This document shows, piece after piece, positions 36,926 through 46,266 of a stretch of DNA of 64,000 bases. Each line of letters opens with the position of its first letter. The first letter of the stretch is position 1. The translations under genes and the position numbers were made by a program. The notes below the pieces were generated by a model that searched no databases, had not been told where the DNA came from, and saw only the letters and a list, made by a program, of their open reading frames with translations. This stretch comes from Roseiflexus sp. RS-1 (GTDB lineage Bacteria; Chloroflexota; Chloroflexia; Chloroflexales; Roseiflexaceae): positions 4,153,501 to 4,217,500 of the forward strand of contig NC_009523.1 in the NCBI RefSeq assembly GCF_000016665.1. The letters run 5' to 3'.

Positions 36926-37126
36926 AAATGCTCCTCCTCCAGGAACTGCTGGTTCGGGTTGCTTTAGTATACCACGTCGAGCGCCTGCATATGGAAGAAC
37001 GTGGAGCATAATACGGGGGCGCCGTGTGCTGGAGACGCACGCCCGTAACGCAGCGCGTGACCAGGAGTGCGTTGAAATTGTGTTACCATAGCAGTGTGGA
37101 CATCCCCAAAGGAGAGGAGGAAGCCA

Positions 37127-38581
37127 ATGTCCGAAGCATTCCGCATCGAGAAGGACTCGCTCGGCGAAGTGAGGGTGCCAGCGAACGCACTCTATGGAGC
37201 ACAAACGCAACGCGCCGTGATGAACTTTCCGGTCAGTGGCATGCGTCCATACCCGGCATTCGTCTGGGCGCAGGCGATGATCAAGCGCGCTGCGGCGGAA
37301 GTCAACCGCGACCTGGGACTGTTCAACGACGTCACGATTGGCGACCGCACCATCAGCGGGCGACAGATCGCCGATGCGATCATCCAGGCGGCGGACGAAG
37401 TGCTCGATGGGCAGCATGCCGACCAATTCGTCGTTGACCCCTTCCAGGCTGGCGCAGGCACCAGCCATAACATGAACCTTAACGAGGTGATTGCCAATCG
37501 CGCGAACCAGATCCTGGGCTTTGCGCTCGACGATCCGAAGAAGCCGGTCAGCCCGAACGACCACGTCAACATGGCGCAGAGCACCAACGACACTATTCCA
37601 ACCGCTATCCGCCTTGGCTGCCTCTGGCGTCTCGACGAACTGCTTGCCGCTATTGATCGGCTTGCTGATGCGCTCGAAGCCAAGGCGCAGGAGTTCGATC
37701 CGATCGTCAAATCGGGACGTACCCACTTGCAGGATGCCGTACCGGTGCGATTGGGGCAGGAGTTTGGCGCGTATGCGCTGGCGGTGCGCAATGATCGTGA
37801 GCGGATCGAGAGCGCTGCCGACCGGTTGCGCCGGTTGGGTATTGGCGGCACAGCCGTGGGTAGTGGGTTGAATGCGCATCCCGAATACCACGGGCGAATG
37901 GTCAAACGCCTGTCGGAGTTGACCGGTCAGGAACTGCGCTCGGCGGGCAATCTGTTCGAGGCGATGCAGAGTATGGCGGATCCGGCGGATTTCTCAGCGT
38001 CATTGCGCACGCTGTGCATTACGCTGACCCGTATCGCCAATGATCTCCGTCTGCTTGCATCAGGACCAACGACCGGTCTGGATGAGATCCGACTGCCGGC
38101 GGTTCAACCCGGTTCGAGCATTATGCCCGGTAAAGTCAATCCGGTACTGGCGGAAATGCTGAACATGGCGTGCTTCCATGTGCAGGGATGCGATCTGACC
38201 GTTTCGCTTGCGGCGCAAGCCGGGCAACTCGAATTGAATGTGATGATGCCGATCATCGCCCACAACCTGTTCGAGATGATGCACGTCCTCATTGGCGCTA
38301 TCAATGCCTTCACCGAGAAGTGCGTGGTTGGCATTACCGCCAACCCCGAAAAGGCGACCGGATGGCTGGCAAAGAATCCGATCCTGGTGACGGCGTTGAA
38401 TCCGGTGATCGGATACCTCAACGGCGCTGCAGTCGCCAAAGAAGCGCTGGCAAGCGGCAAGACGATCAAGGAGGTGGTGGTCGAGAAGGGTCTCCTCTCA
38501 CCGGAACAGGTCGATGAACTGCTCGATGTACGCGCCATGACCGAAGGCGGCATTATGGGCATCGGCGGCGGCGGCGGGTAA
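37127..38581 (+). CDS. Class II fumarase / aspartate ammonia-lyase family enzyme
   Basis: A 484-residue protein from ATG 37127 (GGAGAGGAGG upstream). It carries the superfamily signature GSSIMPGKVNP, with NDHVNMAQSTNDTIPTA, AGTSHNMNLNEVIANRAN and GGTAVGSGLNAHPEY. It removes ammonia from aspartate or water from malate to give fumarate. SxxMPGKVNP with NDHVNM and LNAHPEY points slightly to fumarase, while the lack of FumC's TGWKVV-type segment leaves aspartase open. Both fit a Chloroflexi cell. The C-terminus has an unusual poly-Gly end (GGIMGIGGGGG). Confidence 0.88.
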   Translation: MSEAFRIEKDSLGEVRVPANALYGAQTQRAVMNFPVSGMRPYPAFVWAQAMIKRAAAEVNRDLGLFNDVTIGDRTISGRQIADAIIQAADEVLDGQHADQFVVDPFQAGAGTSHNMNLNEVIANRANQILGFALDDPKKPVSPNDHVNMAQSTNDTIPTAIRLGCLWRLDELLAAIDRLADALEAKAQEFDPIVKSGRTHLQDAVPVRLGQEFGAYALAVRNDRERIESAADRLRRLGIGGTAVGSGLNAHPEYHGRMVKRLSELTGQELRSAGNLFEAMQSMADPADFSASLRTLCITLTRIANDLRLLASGPTTGLDEIRLPAVQPGSSIMPGKVNPVLAEMLNMACFHVQGCDLTVSLAAQAGQLELNVMMPIIAHNLFEMMHVLIGAINAFTEKCVVGITANPEKATGWLAKNPILVTALNPVIGYLNGAAVAKEALASGKTIKEVVVEKGLLSPEQVDELLDVRAMTEGGIMGIGGGGG

Positions 38582-38658
38582 GCGCTGACGCATACGTGGA
38601 TTGCAACGGGCGTATCTCCGCCACGCCTGTTGCCTGTAGGTACGAAGGACGTTCAACC

Positions 38659-39765
38659 GTGGCAAACATCCTGGTGTACACCGGTTCTCCTGGGATTGGC
38701 ATCAGTGTGGCTGCGGCTGCAGAGGCGGCACGCGCCGCCGATGCTGGAAAGCGCACGCTGCTGTTTGCGTACCGGTCAACGGTGGGGCTGAGCGCGCTCC
38801 TCGGCGTTCCCGTCAGCAGCACACCAACCGACGTTGCGCCGCGTCTCGAGGCGATGGCGCTCGATACCCGCAGCGAACTTGCCGCTGCCTGGAATGAGAC
38901 GCGCGCGACGTTGCCCCCGCCCTTCAGCGCCCTTGCCGGTGATGAATTGCCGCAACCGCCCGCCTCCGACGCTGCGTTCGCGCTGCTGCGCCTCCGTGAA
39001 CTCGCTCCCAAATATGAGCGCATCGTTGTGGACGCAGGACCGCACCATGCTCTGATCGAGGCGCTCGGCGTTCCCGATAATCTGCGCTGGATTGCAAAGT
39101 GGCTCATCGGTCTCGATGGTCAACCGGCGCAGGGACCGTTGCTGCCGGGCATGCTGCTGCCGCCGGAGTTCACCAGCAATATGCGCCGTGTGCTCAACGA
39201 AGCGCAACGATTGCGCAGTCTGCTCGATGCGCCCGCAAGCAGCGTCTGTTACGTGTTACGCCCTGATGCCGCCGCGCTGGCAGAAGCGCGACTGGCAATC
39301 CCCGCCATTCAACTCCACGGCCTGGCAATCGGCGCCCTGGTCGTTGGTCCGCTGCTGCCAACCAACCCGGACGACGCGCGCCTGGCGCCGCTCGAACGGT
39401 TGCAGGCGGCGCTGGTTGACGAAGCCGCAGCGCTCTGGAGGACACGACCGCTGCTCAAACTCGACATCGGGGCGACCACCGGCGGTCATATGCCGTTGCT
39501 GCTTGCCGGACGGGCGATGGGGGATGCTGGCGCGGCAAACGTGCGCGCGCCAATCGGTAACGATTATCGCGGCGAAGCAGCGCTGACCGTTGAACTGCCC
39601 GGTCTGCCGCAGGGCGCGATTGGGTTGACGCTGAGCGGGGATGACCTGATTGTGCGGATCGGACCGTACCGGCGGTGTGTGCCGCTGCCGACCCGCCTGC
39701 GTGGAACCAGCGCGATCCGCGCTACCCGTGAGGGCGATCTGCTTATCGTGCGGCGACGAACGTAG
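38659..39765 (+). CDS. ArsA-like ATPase-family protein with degenerate P-loop
   Basis: A 368-residue protein from GTG 38659 (GAAGGAC upstream). It resembles ArsA/Get3-type proteins fused to a small HSP20-like C-terminal domain (VELPGLPQGAIGLTLSGDDLIVRIG ... TREGDLLIVRR). The deviant Walker A would be YTGSPGIGIS, where the family has GKGGVGKT: no lysine is in place. RIVVDAGPHHALIEALG matches the switch II/Walker B region (VVDTAPTGHTLRLL in ArsA). It probably does not hydrolyse ATP and may have a structural or chaperone role. Stands 77 bp after the fumarase gene, possibly co-transcribed. Confidence 0.78.
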   Translation: MANILVYTGSPGIGISVAAAAEAARAADAGKRTLLFAYRSTVGLSALLGVPVSSTPTDVAPRLEAMALDTRSELAAAWNETRATLPPPFSALAGDELPQPPASDAAFALLRLRELAPKYERIVVDAGPHHALIEALGVPDNLRWIAKWLIGLDGQPAQGPLLPGMLLPPEFTSNMRRVLNEAQRLRSLLDAPASSVCYVLRPDAAALAEARLAIPAIQLHGLAIGALVVGPLLPTNPDDARLAPLERLQAALVDEAAALWRTRPLLKLDIGATTGGHMPLLLAGRAMGDAGAANVRAPIGNDYRGEAALTVELPGLPQGAIGLTLSGDDLIVRIGPYRRCVPLPTRLRGTSAIRATREGDLLIVRRRT

Positions 39766-39778
39766 TCGCCTGGTGAGA

Positions 39779-40504
39779 TCATCGCACACCGGCGCGCCGC
39801 ATGTACTCCAGCACACCCGCCGGACCGATCTGCGCTTCGAGCGCCAGCATGCGTTCGAGCAATGGACGGTAGGGGTGGTTCGACTCGCGCATGGCGGCGG
39901 CGGCTTTGTGGCTGCCCAGGTAGCCGAGGTGATGGTACGCCACCCATTCGGCAAATCCTTCGATCAGATCATGGTCGTTCAGGAGCGGGCAATTTTCACC
40001 CTGCCATGCGTGAGCGTATTCGTGCGCCACGACGGTGCGGAAGAGGAGTTTGGGCAAGCCGTAGAGCATATAGATGACCCGCAACCGACCGTGACGCTGG
40101 TACAGCCCCAGCGCTGGCGCTTCGCCTGGTTGCGGCGGCTTATCCTGCGCCCGCACTGCTGCCAGCGTCGGCGCATCTACCAACCGAAAGTCGACCCCAA
40201 CCCGCAACGCCATCCCCAATTGCGCGACGATTGCCGCCACGGTTTCATTGAACAATTGTTGTGCAACCGACGGGTCGTAAATTGCCGTCGCGTGGCATGT
40301 TTCACACAACCGGCGACCATCGTGCAGCGTCCAATAGCGGTCGCCCAGCGGAGCGGAACAGACATCGCAGCGATCGCGCTCGCGAATGCAGCGCGCACAG
40401 TAGCGTTCACGTCGCCCGTGGATGAAGTAGTATCCGTCGATCAGCAGCGCCCCGCACGCTGCACAACGGAGCGCATCTGGAATATTGATCGAATGAGTCG
40501 TCAC
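39779..40504 (-). CDS. DA1-like peptidase with LIM-type zinc fingers
   Basis: About 241 residues from GTG 40504; the frame is open to GTG 40564, which is within an inverted repeat, so the shorter start is preferred. Residues near 10-75 have LIM-like cysteine pairs (LRCAACGAL, YCARCIRERDRCDVCSAPLG, RRLCETCHA). The C-terminal half has VVAHEYAHAWQGE (HExxH zinc peptidase) with a downstream Glu in IEGFAEWVAYHHL. This is the architecture of plant DA1 and its bacterial relatives, rare in bacteria. Likely a zinc metalloprotease in the cytoplasm. Divergent from the sirtuin gene. Confidence 0.8.
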   Translation of the reverse strand: MTTHSINIPDALRCAACGALLIDGYYFIHGRRERYCARCIRERDRCDVCSAPLGDRYWTLHDGRRLCETCHATAIYDPSVAQQLFNETVAAIVAQLGMALRVGVDFRLVDAPTLAAVRAQDKPPQPGEAPALGLYQRHGRLRVIYMLYGLPKLLFRTVVAHEYAHAWQGENCPLLNDHDLIEGFAEWVAYHHLGYLGSHKAAAAMRESNHPYRPLLERMLALEAQIGPAGVLEYMRRAGVR

Positions 40505-40558
40505 CTTCTGTGCCCCGGTATGCTCGTTCACACGTCTGACATCGTTCACCTGAAAGCG

Positions 40559-40583
40559 TACCACATGTTGCGAATATGTGGTA
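40559..40583. promoter_or_regulatory. Inverted repeat in the DA1-like / sirtuin divergent gap
   Basis: TACCACAT at 40559-40566 is mirrored by ATGTGGTA at 40576-40583 around a 9-bp spacer (GTTGCGAAT). The symmetry and position between two divergent genes suggest an operator. A TATCAT follows at 40582-40587. Confidence 0.5.
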
Positions 40584-40706
40584 TCATGATGGGTGAAACG
40601 TTATTCGTCTCTATCCTACCACTCGGGCATAACGCCAGACAACCAGCCAGCGCCTGATCATGCTGCCGGAGATGGCTGGCGTGTCTACATCGATGGTGTG
40701 CAGCGT

Positions 40707-41492
40707 ATGGTGGAAACAGGTATAGATCAGGCAGCGATCAGGCACGCCGCCGATCTCCTCGGTCGTGCGCACAGCGCCGTTGCCATCACCGGCGCGGGCA
40801 TCAGCACTCCCTCCGGCATCCCCGATTTTCGCGGTCCCGACGGCGCATGGAAGCATGTCGATCCGTCAGAAGTCGCGTCGTTGCACAACTTTCTGCGCAA
40901 TCCGCGTGCATTTTACGACTGGTTCCGACCTTTGCTCGATCGTGTGCTGGCGGCTGCACCCAATGCGGCGCATTACGCCCTGGCAGCGCTCGAACAGCAC
41001 CGGACGCTCAGAGCCATCATTACGCAGAACTTCGACGGGTTGCATCAGCGCGCCGGGTCGCGTGAAGTCTATGAACTGCACGGGCATCTGCGCACCGCCA
41101 CATGCCTGGAGTGTGAGCGACAGATTCCGACCCAGGCGTTGTTGCCCAGGATCCGTCGTGGGGAACCGCCGCGTTGCTCCTGCGGTCATCCGCTCAAACC
41201 CGATGTGGTACTGTTCGACGAGATGCTGCCGCGTGGATTGTACTGGCTGGCGCGGCGCGCCGTCGAGCATGCCGATGTTATCATCGTCGCCGGAACATCG
41301 CTCGAGGTGTTCCCCGTCAACGACCTGCCCGCGCTGGGCTTGCGCCACGGTGCAAAATTGATTATCATCAACAATGGACCAACATATCTGGATGGGCGCG
41401 CCGAGGCGGTCATTCGCGGCGATGTGGCGATTGCGCTGCCAGAACTGGTGAGACAGACCACCGGTGCGCACCTTCTCGAACGATCACGATAA
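40707..41492 (+). CDS. cobB: NAD-dependent protein deacylase (sirtuin)
   Basis: About 261 residues from ATG 40707; the frame is open to GTG 40593 but the extension is not conserved. Sir2 motifs are clear: AVAITGAGISTPSGIPDFRG (NAD loop), ITQNFDGLHQRAGS (QN and active-site region), the catalytic YELHGHLR His, four zinc cysteines in ATCLECE and PRCSCG, VVLFDEMLP, AGTSLEVFPV and IINNGPTYLD. It removes acetyl or other acyl groups from lysines with NAD+. It is 14 bp before prfB, so both may share a transcript. Confidence 0.93.
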   Translation: MVETGIDQAAIRHAADLLGRAHSAVAITGAGISTPSGIPDFRGPDGAWKHVDPSEVASLHNFLRNPRAFYDWFRPLLDRVLAAAPNAAHYALAALEQHRTLRAIITQNFDGLHQRAGSREVYELHGHLRTATCLECERQIPTQALLPRIRRGEPPRCSCGHPLKPDVVLFDEMLPRGLYWLARRAVEHADVIIVAGTSLEVFPVNDLPALGLRHGAKLIIINNGPTYLDGRAEAVIRGDVAIALPELVRQTTGAHLLERSR

Positions 41493-41506
41493 GTAAGGAG
41501 TGTTGT

Positions 41507-42614
41507 GTGACAACCACGGATCTGGAGGTCCTGCGGACGCGCTTCGACAGCGTTCGCGGGCGTCTTTGACCTGCCGACGAAACAACGTGAGATTGCCGCG
41601 CTCGAAGAGCGCGCTGCCGATCCTGATCTCTGGAACGATCCCCGCGAGGCGCAGACGATCATGCAGCGCCTGACCCGCCTGAAGGAAGAAGTTGAGCGCA
41701 TCGAAGCGATTGATCGTCAATTGACGGCGCTTGCCGATCTGATCGAGCTCGCCGCAGCCGAAGACGACGACTCGCTTCAGGCGGACATCGCCGCCGAACT
41801 CAAGCGCACCGGCGAAGCCATCGAAGCCCTTGAGATCGAGGTGTTGCTCAACGGTCCCTACGACGACCGTGACGCATTCCTCTCGATCAAAGCCGGCACC
41901 GGCGGAACCGATGCGCAGGATTGGGCGGAAATGCTGCTGCGCATGTATATGCGCTGGGGCGAACGTCGCGGCTTTCAGGTGGCGCTGATCGATAAGAGCG
42001 AAGGGGAAGAAGCCGGGATCAAGAGCGCCACGATTGAACTGCGCGGTCCGTATGCCTACGGTAGCGCAAAAGCGGAAGCGGGCGTCCATCGCCTGATCCG
42101 CCTGTCACCGTTCAATGCAGGTAATACACGCCAGACGTCGTTCGCCATGGTCGAGGTGCTCCCCGAAGTGGACGATGCGCCGGAAGTCGTCATTCGACCG
42201 GAAGATATCCGCATCGATGTGTTTCGCTCGTCCGGTCATGGCGGGCAGGGGGTCAACACAACCGACTCGGCGGTGCGCATTACGTACAAGCCAGGAACGC
42301 CAGAGCAGATTGTGGTGACCTGTCAGAACGAACGCTCGCAGTTGCAGAACCGTGAAACTGCCATGCGCGTCCTGCGCGGTCGCCTGCTCGAACGCGAATT
42401 GCAGCGCAAACGCGAAGAGCGCGCCCGTCTGCGCGGCGAGTATCGCCAGGCGGACTTCGGCAACCAGATGCGCACCTATTACCTTCACCCCTACACACTG
42501 GTGAAGGATCATCGCACCGACCACGAGACCAGTGATGTGCATGCGGTGCTCGATGGCGATATCGACCCGTTCATCGAAGCGTATCTGCGCTGGAATGTCG
42601 GGCGTGACGCCTGA
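41507..42614 (+). CDS. prfB: Peptide chain release factor 2 with programmed +1 frameshift
   Basis: Starts at GTG 41507 (AAGGAG 7 bp upstream), reads MTTTDLEVLRTRFDSVRGRL and meets TGA at 41567-41569 in the context CTT-TGA-C, the RF2 autoregulatory slip site. After a +1 shift at CTT, Asp (GAC 41568-41570) begins the long frame to 42614, for a 368-residue RF2. Domain motifs are intact: GGTDAQDWAEML, the SPF tripeptide for UGA/UAA recognition in RLSPFNAGNTRQT, and GGQ in HGGQGVNTTDSAVRI. Low RF2 lets the ribosome pause and shift. The usual upstream Shine-Dalgarno-like booster is weak here (CGGGCG). Confidence 0.96.
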
Positions 42615-42632
42615 TGATAACAGGAAGCGCCT

Positions 42633-42669
42633 CAGCAACAGGGACGGAATGCGACCGTCCCTGTTGCTG
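42633..42669. terminator. Bidirectional hairpin between convergent prfB and tadG
   Basis: A 15-bp perfect stem CAGCAACAGGGACGG / CCGTCCCTGTTGCTG with a 7-base loop lies in the 69-bp gap between the prfB stop and the end of the tad operon. There is no T tract. Position and symmetry suggest a shared terminator. Confidence 0.75.
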
Positions 42670-42683
42670 GTGCGGTAGATGCG

Positions 42684-43862
42684 CTACTCGCGCACCAGGT
42701 TGACGACGCACACCTCGCAGGGAGCGCCGCGTTCGACGTTGTTGTTGCTCCCCATCAACCCGCCGTTCGTCAGGTAGCGCGGGAGATAATCAACGGTGAT
42801 CGTGCCACTGGCATAGTCGATGTCGGTCAGGCGGAGCGCCATAAAATATTCGATCACGTAAACCGGGCTCGCTCCTGACCACTGATCCGAGTCGGACGCT
42901 TCCGCCAGCACCGGCACAATGATCACTTGATTGAGGCGTGCATCGAGAAAACCGCCGCTCAGCAGCGTCGCGTTCAGCGAACTGGCGTATGGCTCGACGC
43001 CGATCAGATCCATCGCCAGCGCCACCTGATCGCCATCGCCGGCGATACGGGTGTTCACCTGCCGGTGCGCGCCAAAACACCACCACGATTTCAGTGTATC
43101 GGCTGGCGTTGCAGGGCAACTCGCCCCTGGACCCAATGACGGTGGCGTTGCTGAACCCATGCGCAGCGCAACAGCGCGCACCTGCCATCGTTTCACAAAG
43201 GTATCTGGATCGACCCAGTCGGGATGGTCTTCAGGCCGTTCCAGATACGGATACATGCCGTTCAAGAAATCGGTCCGGATCTGATCGTTCCGTTCTTCGA
43301 GAAAACCGCTCAGATCGACCAGCGCGCTGGTCGGGTTGCTGCGAAAGAACTCCGCCGCTTCCGGCAGCAACCCCATCGGCGCAATCAAGTCGCCGATCAG
43401 CATGCCGCCATTGCCGAAGCGCGCCGCTGAGACGCCACGCACAGTCAACGTTGGTTGCCCCAGAATGCCCATCAGATAGGTGTCGAATGTGTGTCGCACG
43501 ACAATGCCGATGCCGCGTGCGTTGACTGGCGCCGGACTGCTGTCGACCGTTCCCATAGACTGACCGGCGCCGTTGACGTAGGTCAGTTCAAAGTCGGGAT
43601 TATCGACGCCCAATTCGGCTTGCAGATAGGTGCGCACCGCATTGGTGATGGCAATGCCATTGACGCTCCCGCGATCAACGATCAGGGCGCGGGTGGCGAT
43701 CAGCGCAGCGCCATCGGCGCTGTTCATCACATTGCGCCGCCAGGCGAACGCCAGCGCGCCATCGATCGCCAGCCCCGCAAATGCGATCAGCAAGAGGAGC
43801 GTCAGCGCCAGAACCGGGATCGCCTGCCCTGGCTGGAACTCCGTCCTTCGCAATCGTCTCAC
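42684..43862 (-). CDS. TadG-like pilus assembly protein
   Basis: About 392 residues from GTG 43862, which overlaps the upstream TadE stop by 4 bp (GTGA); a TTG at 43868 is the alternative. The N-terminus has GQAIPVLALTLLLLIAFAGLAIDGALA, the TadE/TadG-type transmembrane pseudopilin helix, followed by AWRRNVMNSADGAALIATRAL. The outer part is beta-rich with several cysteines (CPATPADTLKSWWCFGA, CEVCVVNLVRE). It would be exported by the Tad system and lie at the cell surface. Last gene of the operon. Confidence 0.82.
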   Translation of the reverse strand: MRRLRRTEFQPGQAIPVLALTLLLLIAFAGLAIDGALAFAWRRNVMNSADGAALIATRALIVDRGSVNGIAITNAVRTYLQAELGVDNPDFELTYVNGAGQSMGTVDSSPAPVNARGIGIVVRHTFDTYLMGILGQPTLTVRGVSAARFGNGGMLIGDLIAPMGLLPEAAEFFRSNPTSALVDLSGFLEERNDQIRTDFLNGMYPYLERPEDHPDWVDPDTFVKRWQVRAVALRMGSATPPSLGPGASCPATPADTLKSWWCFGAHRQVNTRIAGDGDQVALAMDLIGVEPYASSLNATLLSGGFLDARLNQVIIVPVLAEASDSDQWSGASPVYVIEYFMALRLTDIDYASGTITVDYLPRYLTNGGLMGSNNNVERGAPCEVCVVNLVRE

Positions 43863-44257
43863 GAGCAACTCCCAAACTGTGGCACAGTTGTTCCGCTCCG
43901 CAGCGTGATCTGCGCCGCCGGAAGCACCGACGAGAACCAGAACTCATGGCGATACATCGCTTCCACGGTCGTATCCTGGCGTCCTGCAACGCATGCAGAG
44001 GTGGTAAAGGCGACAATCAGTCGTCCCGGTTCGCCAGCGCCGGGGAGCGCCTGCAAGCGCTCACGGATGTGGCGCTCCGCCATCGCTTCGTTCCCCGGAT
44101 GCTGGGCGATAACGTATCCTCCCTCGGCGACAGCGCTGCGAAGCGCCATCTGGTTGCTGAACGCCAGCGCAAAATCGACCGTTCCGAGCAGCATGATGAT
44201 CAGGATCGGGGCAATCACTGCAAATTCGATAATCGATTGCCCGGGTGTGCGTTTCAT
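43859..44257 (-). CDS. TadE-like pseudopilin
   Basis: A 132-residue protein from ATG 44257 (an in-frame ATG at 44281 is possible). It opens MKRTPGQSIIEFAVIAPILIIMLLGTVDFALAF, the TadE signature with the Glu at the membrane edge and a single transmembrane helix. Its periplasmic or outer domain is short with two cysteines. TadE-like proteins are processed by a prepilin peptidase and are needed for pilus assembly. It overlaps tadG and is separated from the upstream TadE-repeat gene by 303 bp of minisatellite. Confidence 0.82.
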   Translation of the reverse strand: MKRTPGQSIIEFAVIAPILIIMLLGTVDFALAFSNQMALRSAVAEGGYVIAQHPGNEAMAERHIRERLQALPGAGEPGRLIVAFTTSACVAGRQDTTVEAMYRHEFWFSSVLPAAQITLRSGTTVPQFGSCS

Positions 44258-44397
44258 GGCGATCAGTCTCTCTTTCTCCATCCCGATGACCTCATTGGAA
44301 CTCGTTGCGTGGAGACACCCACGGGGGTGCGCCCCGACCCTGAAACCCGTTGCGCGGGGACGCCCAGGCAATGAACATCACCTTCTCCCGCTCATGG

Positions 44398-44560
44398 TCA
44401 ATATTCAACGTTTAACGCTCCCACCTTCTCACCTTCAACCTGCAACCTCTCTCACCTTCTCACCTTCAACCTGCAACTTCTCTCACCTTCAACCTGCAAC
44501 CTCTCTCACCTTCTCACCTTCAACCTGCAACTTCTCTCACCTCTCGCCTCTCGCCCCGTT
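44398..44560. repeat. CACCTTCAACCTGCAACTTCTCT minisatellite inside the tad operon
   Basis: Units of about 30 bp, CACCTTCTCACCTTCAACCTGCAAC(T/C)TCTCT, repeat about four times between two tadE-like genes, with a further ATATTCAACGTTTAACG word at the left. They resemble the complement of the GGTTGAACGT arrays elsewhere. The rest of the gap (44258-44397) includes two copies of a CGTTGCGYGGGGACGCCCA motif. Confidence 0.8.
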
Positions 44561-46165
44561 TCACGAACCACACGTCACCGCACCGTTCTGAACCGTGACT
44601 CGGCGACCATCCAGCCCCGGGTCAGGATATTCAGGACTGGTGACATCCGTTGTGACATCAAGGTTGTCGCGCGCTCGATAGGTATTGGCGATACAAATGA
44701 CAATCACGCCATTGCTGTCACTGACACCGGTCCATGAGGTAACCGGTGATGCGCCAGACACCGTGATGTTGAAACTTACCCCCGGAACAGGTTGCCCCTG
44801 ACTGTTGCGCACAATGATACGAATGCGCAGGTCTGCCAGTTCACCAGGCGGAGCATCAGGATCGATTCGTTTGGAACCAACGACCGAGTAGGTAATCGGC
44901 TGTGGCGTCGGGGTCACCGACGGCGACGGCGTGTTCGACGGCGTCGGTGTGTTCGTCGGCGTATTCGTGTGCGTTGGCGTATTCGTGCGTGTCGGCGTGT
45001 TCGACGGCGTTGGTGTGTTTGTGCGCGTCGGCGTATTCGTGCGCGTCGGCGTATTCGACGGCGTTGGTGTGTTTGTGCGCGTCGGCGTATTCGTGCGCGT
45101 CGGCGTGTTCGACGGCGTTGGTGTGTTTGTGCGCGTCGGCGTATTCGTGCGCGTCGGCGTATTCGTGCGCGTCGGCGTATTCGTGCGCGTCGGCGTGGGC
45201 GTGCGTGTTGGGCTGGGTGTCCGCGTATTGGACGGCGTCGGCGTGTTCGACGGCGTCAGGGTATTCGAGGGCGTCGGCGTGTTCGACGGCGTCAGGGTAT
45301 TCGTCGGCGTGTTCGTGCGTGTCGGCGTATTCGTGCGCGTCGGCGTGTTCGTGCGCGTCGGGGTGTTCGACGGCGTCGGTGTATTCGTGCGTGTCGGCGT
45401 GTTTGTCGGTGTGTTCGACGGCGTCGGCGTATTTGTCGATGTCGGCGTATTCGAGGGCGTGGGCGTGCTCGACGGCGTCGGCGTATTTGTGCGTGTCGGT
45501 GTGCTCGACGGCGTCGGCGTATTCGTGGGGGTGCTCGTCATCGTTGGCGTATTTGTGCGCGTCGGTGTGTTCGTCGGCGTTGGCGTATTTGTCCGCGTCG
45601 GCGTGTTCGTCGGTGTGGACGTATTTGTCGGTGTTGCGGTATCCGTTGGGGTCGGCGTGTTCGAGGGCGTTGGCGTATCGGTTGGTGTGGGCGTAGGTGT
45701 CGGTGTTGCCCGCACGATCGATGCGATATCGCAGTCGGTGGTGATCGACCGTGAGGCAACAGCATCGATCTCAATCTGTGGAATGAATGCGCCAACGATC
45801 GGGTCGAGCGGTTCCAGCGCGTACTTCAGGGAAACGGTGACCGGATCGGTGTAGCGCCAGCGGAGATTTCCGTTCGCATCGGCGCTCCAGCTGATGCTGG
45901 GGGTGATGACGCTGGTATCGACAAATGCCACAATGCGCCCGCGCGTATCGGCAATGATGCGATCAATGTCGTTCTGGTTCGGGCAGGGACGCACAGCGGC
46001 GCTCCGGGCGCCTTCGCTGGCTGCGTTGTGCAACTGAACGTAGACGAACAGCATGTAGCCAAGTTCGATCACGCCCAGAATGAGGAGCAGGAGCAGCGGC
46101 AGAATGATCGAAAACTCCACCACGCTCTGCGCCTGTCGTCGTCCGGTTGTCCCTCGAAGTGGCAT
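44561..46165 (-). CDS. TadE-like protein with long Thr-Pro stalk and Ig-like C-terminal domain
   Basis: A 534-residue protein from ATG 46165 (TGAGGAC upstream). Residues 12-40 are a TadE helix ([19 protein letters not shown]), followed by a domain to about 150 ([24 protein letters not shown]). Residues 152-421 consist of [17 protein letters not shown] units, over 260 residues. Residues 422-534 are beta-rich and like a bacterial Ig (Big-1) domain: [21 protein letters not shown]. It would put the Ig domain far from the membrane on an extended, possibly glycosylated stalk. The repeat suggests length variation by slippage. Confidence 0.82.
   Translation of the reverse strand: MPLRGTTGRRQAQSVVEFSIILPLLLLLILGVIELGYMLFVYVQLHNAASEGARSAAVRPCPNQNDIDRIIADTRGRIVAFVDTSVITPSISWSADANGNLRWRYTDPVTVSLKYALEPLDPIVGAFIPQIEIDAVASRSITTDCDIASIVRATPTPTPTPTDTPTPSNTPTPTDTATPTNTSTPTNTPTRTNTPTPTNTPTRTNTPTMTSTPTNTPTPSSTPTRTNTPTPSSTPTPSNTPTSTNTPTPSNTPTNTPTRTNTPTPSNTPTRTNTPTRTNTPTRTNTPTNTLTPSNTPTPSNTLTPSNTPTPSNTRTPSPTRTPTPTRTNTPTRTNTPTRTNTPTRTNTPTPSNTPTRTNTPTRTNTPTPSNTPTRTNTPTRTNTPTPSNTPTRTNTPTHTNTPTNTPTPSNTPSPSVTPTPQPITYSVVGSKRIDPDAPPGELADLRIRIIVRNSQGQPVPGVSFNITVSGASPVTSWTGVSDSNGVIVICIANTYRARDNLDVTTDVTSPEYPDPGLDGRRVTVQNGAVTCGS
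44900..45708 (-). repeat. Coding microsatellite of the Thr-Pro stalk
   Basis: Imperfect 12- and 24-bp units, such as GCGTCGGCGTATTCGTG on the plus strand, repeat for about 810 bp. The units keep the frame. Because the array has no stops in several frames, long false reading frames exist on the opposite strand (VRVGVFV, etc.). Confidence 0.92.
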
Positions 46166-46266
46166 GATGTCCTCATTACAAAGTCTTATCTTCGTTCGTC
46201 GGGATACCGCGCCCCCGTTTGAGCGGTTACGCACGGACGCCGGGCATAGAACGGGCGTCCGCCGTT

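Noticed and set aside
41574-41660. A second start for prfB after the frameshift site.
   Set aside because: No initiation codon with a ribosome site is near. The CTT-TGA-C arrangement with a good upstream start explains the gene.
44792-45854. Long plus-strand frames across the Thr-Pro array ([12 protein letters not shown]-type and Arg-rich products).
   Set aside because: They are shadows of the in-frame coding repeat on the minus strand. They have no ribosome sites and nonsense composition.
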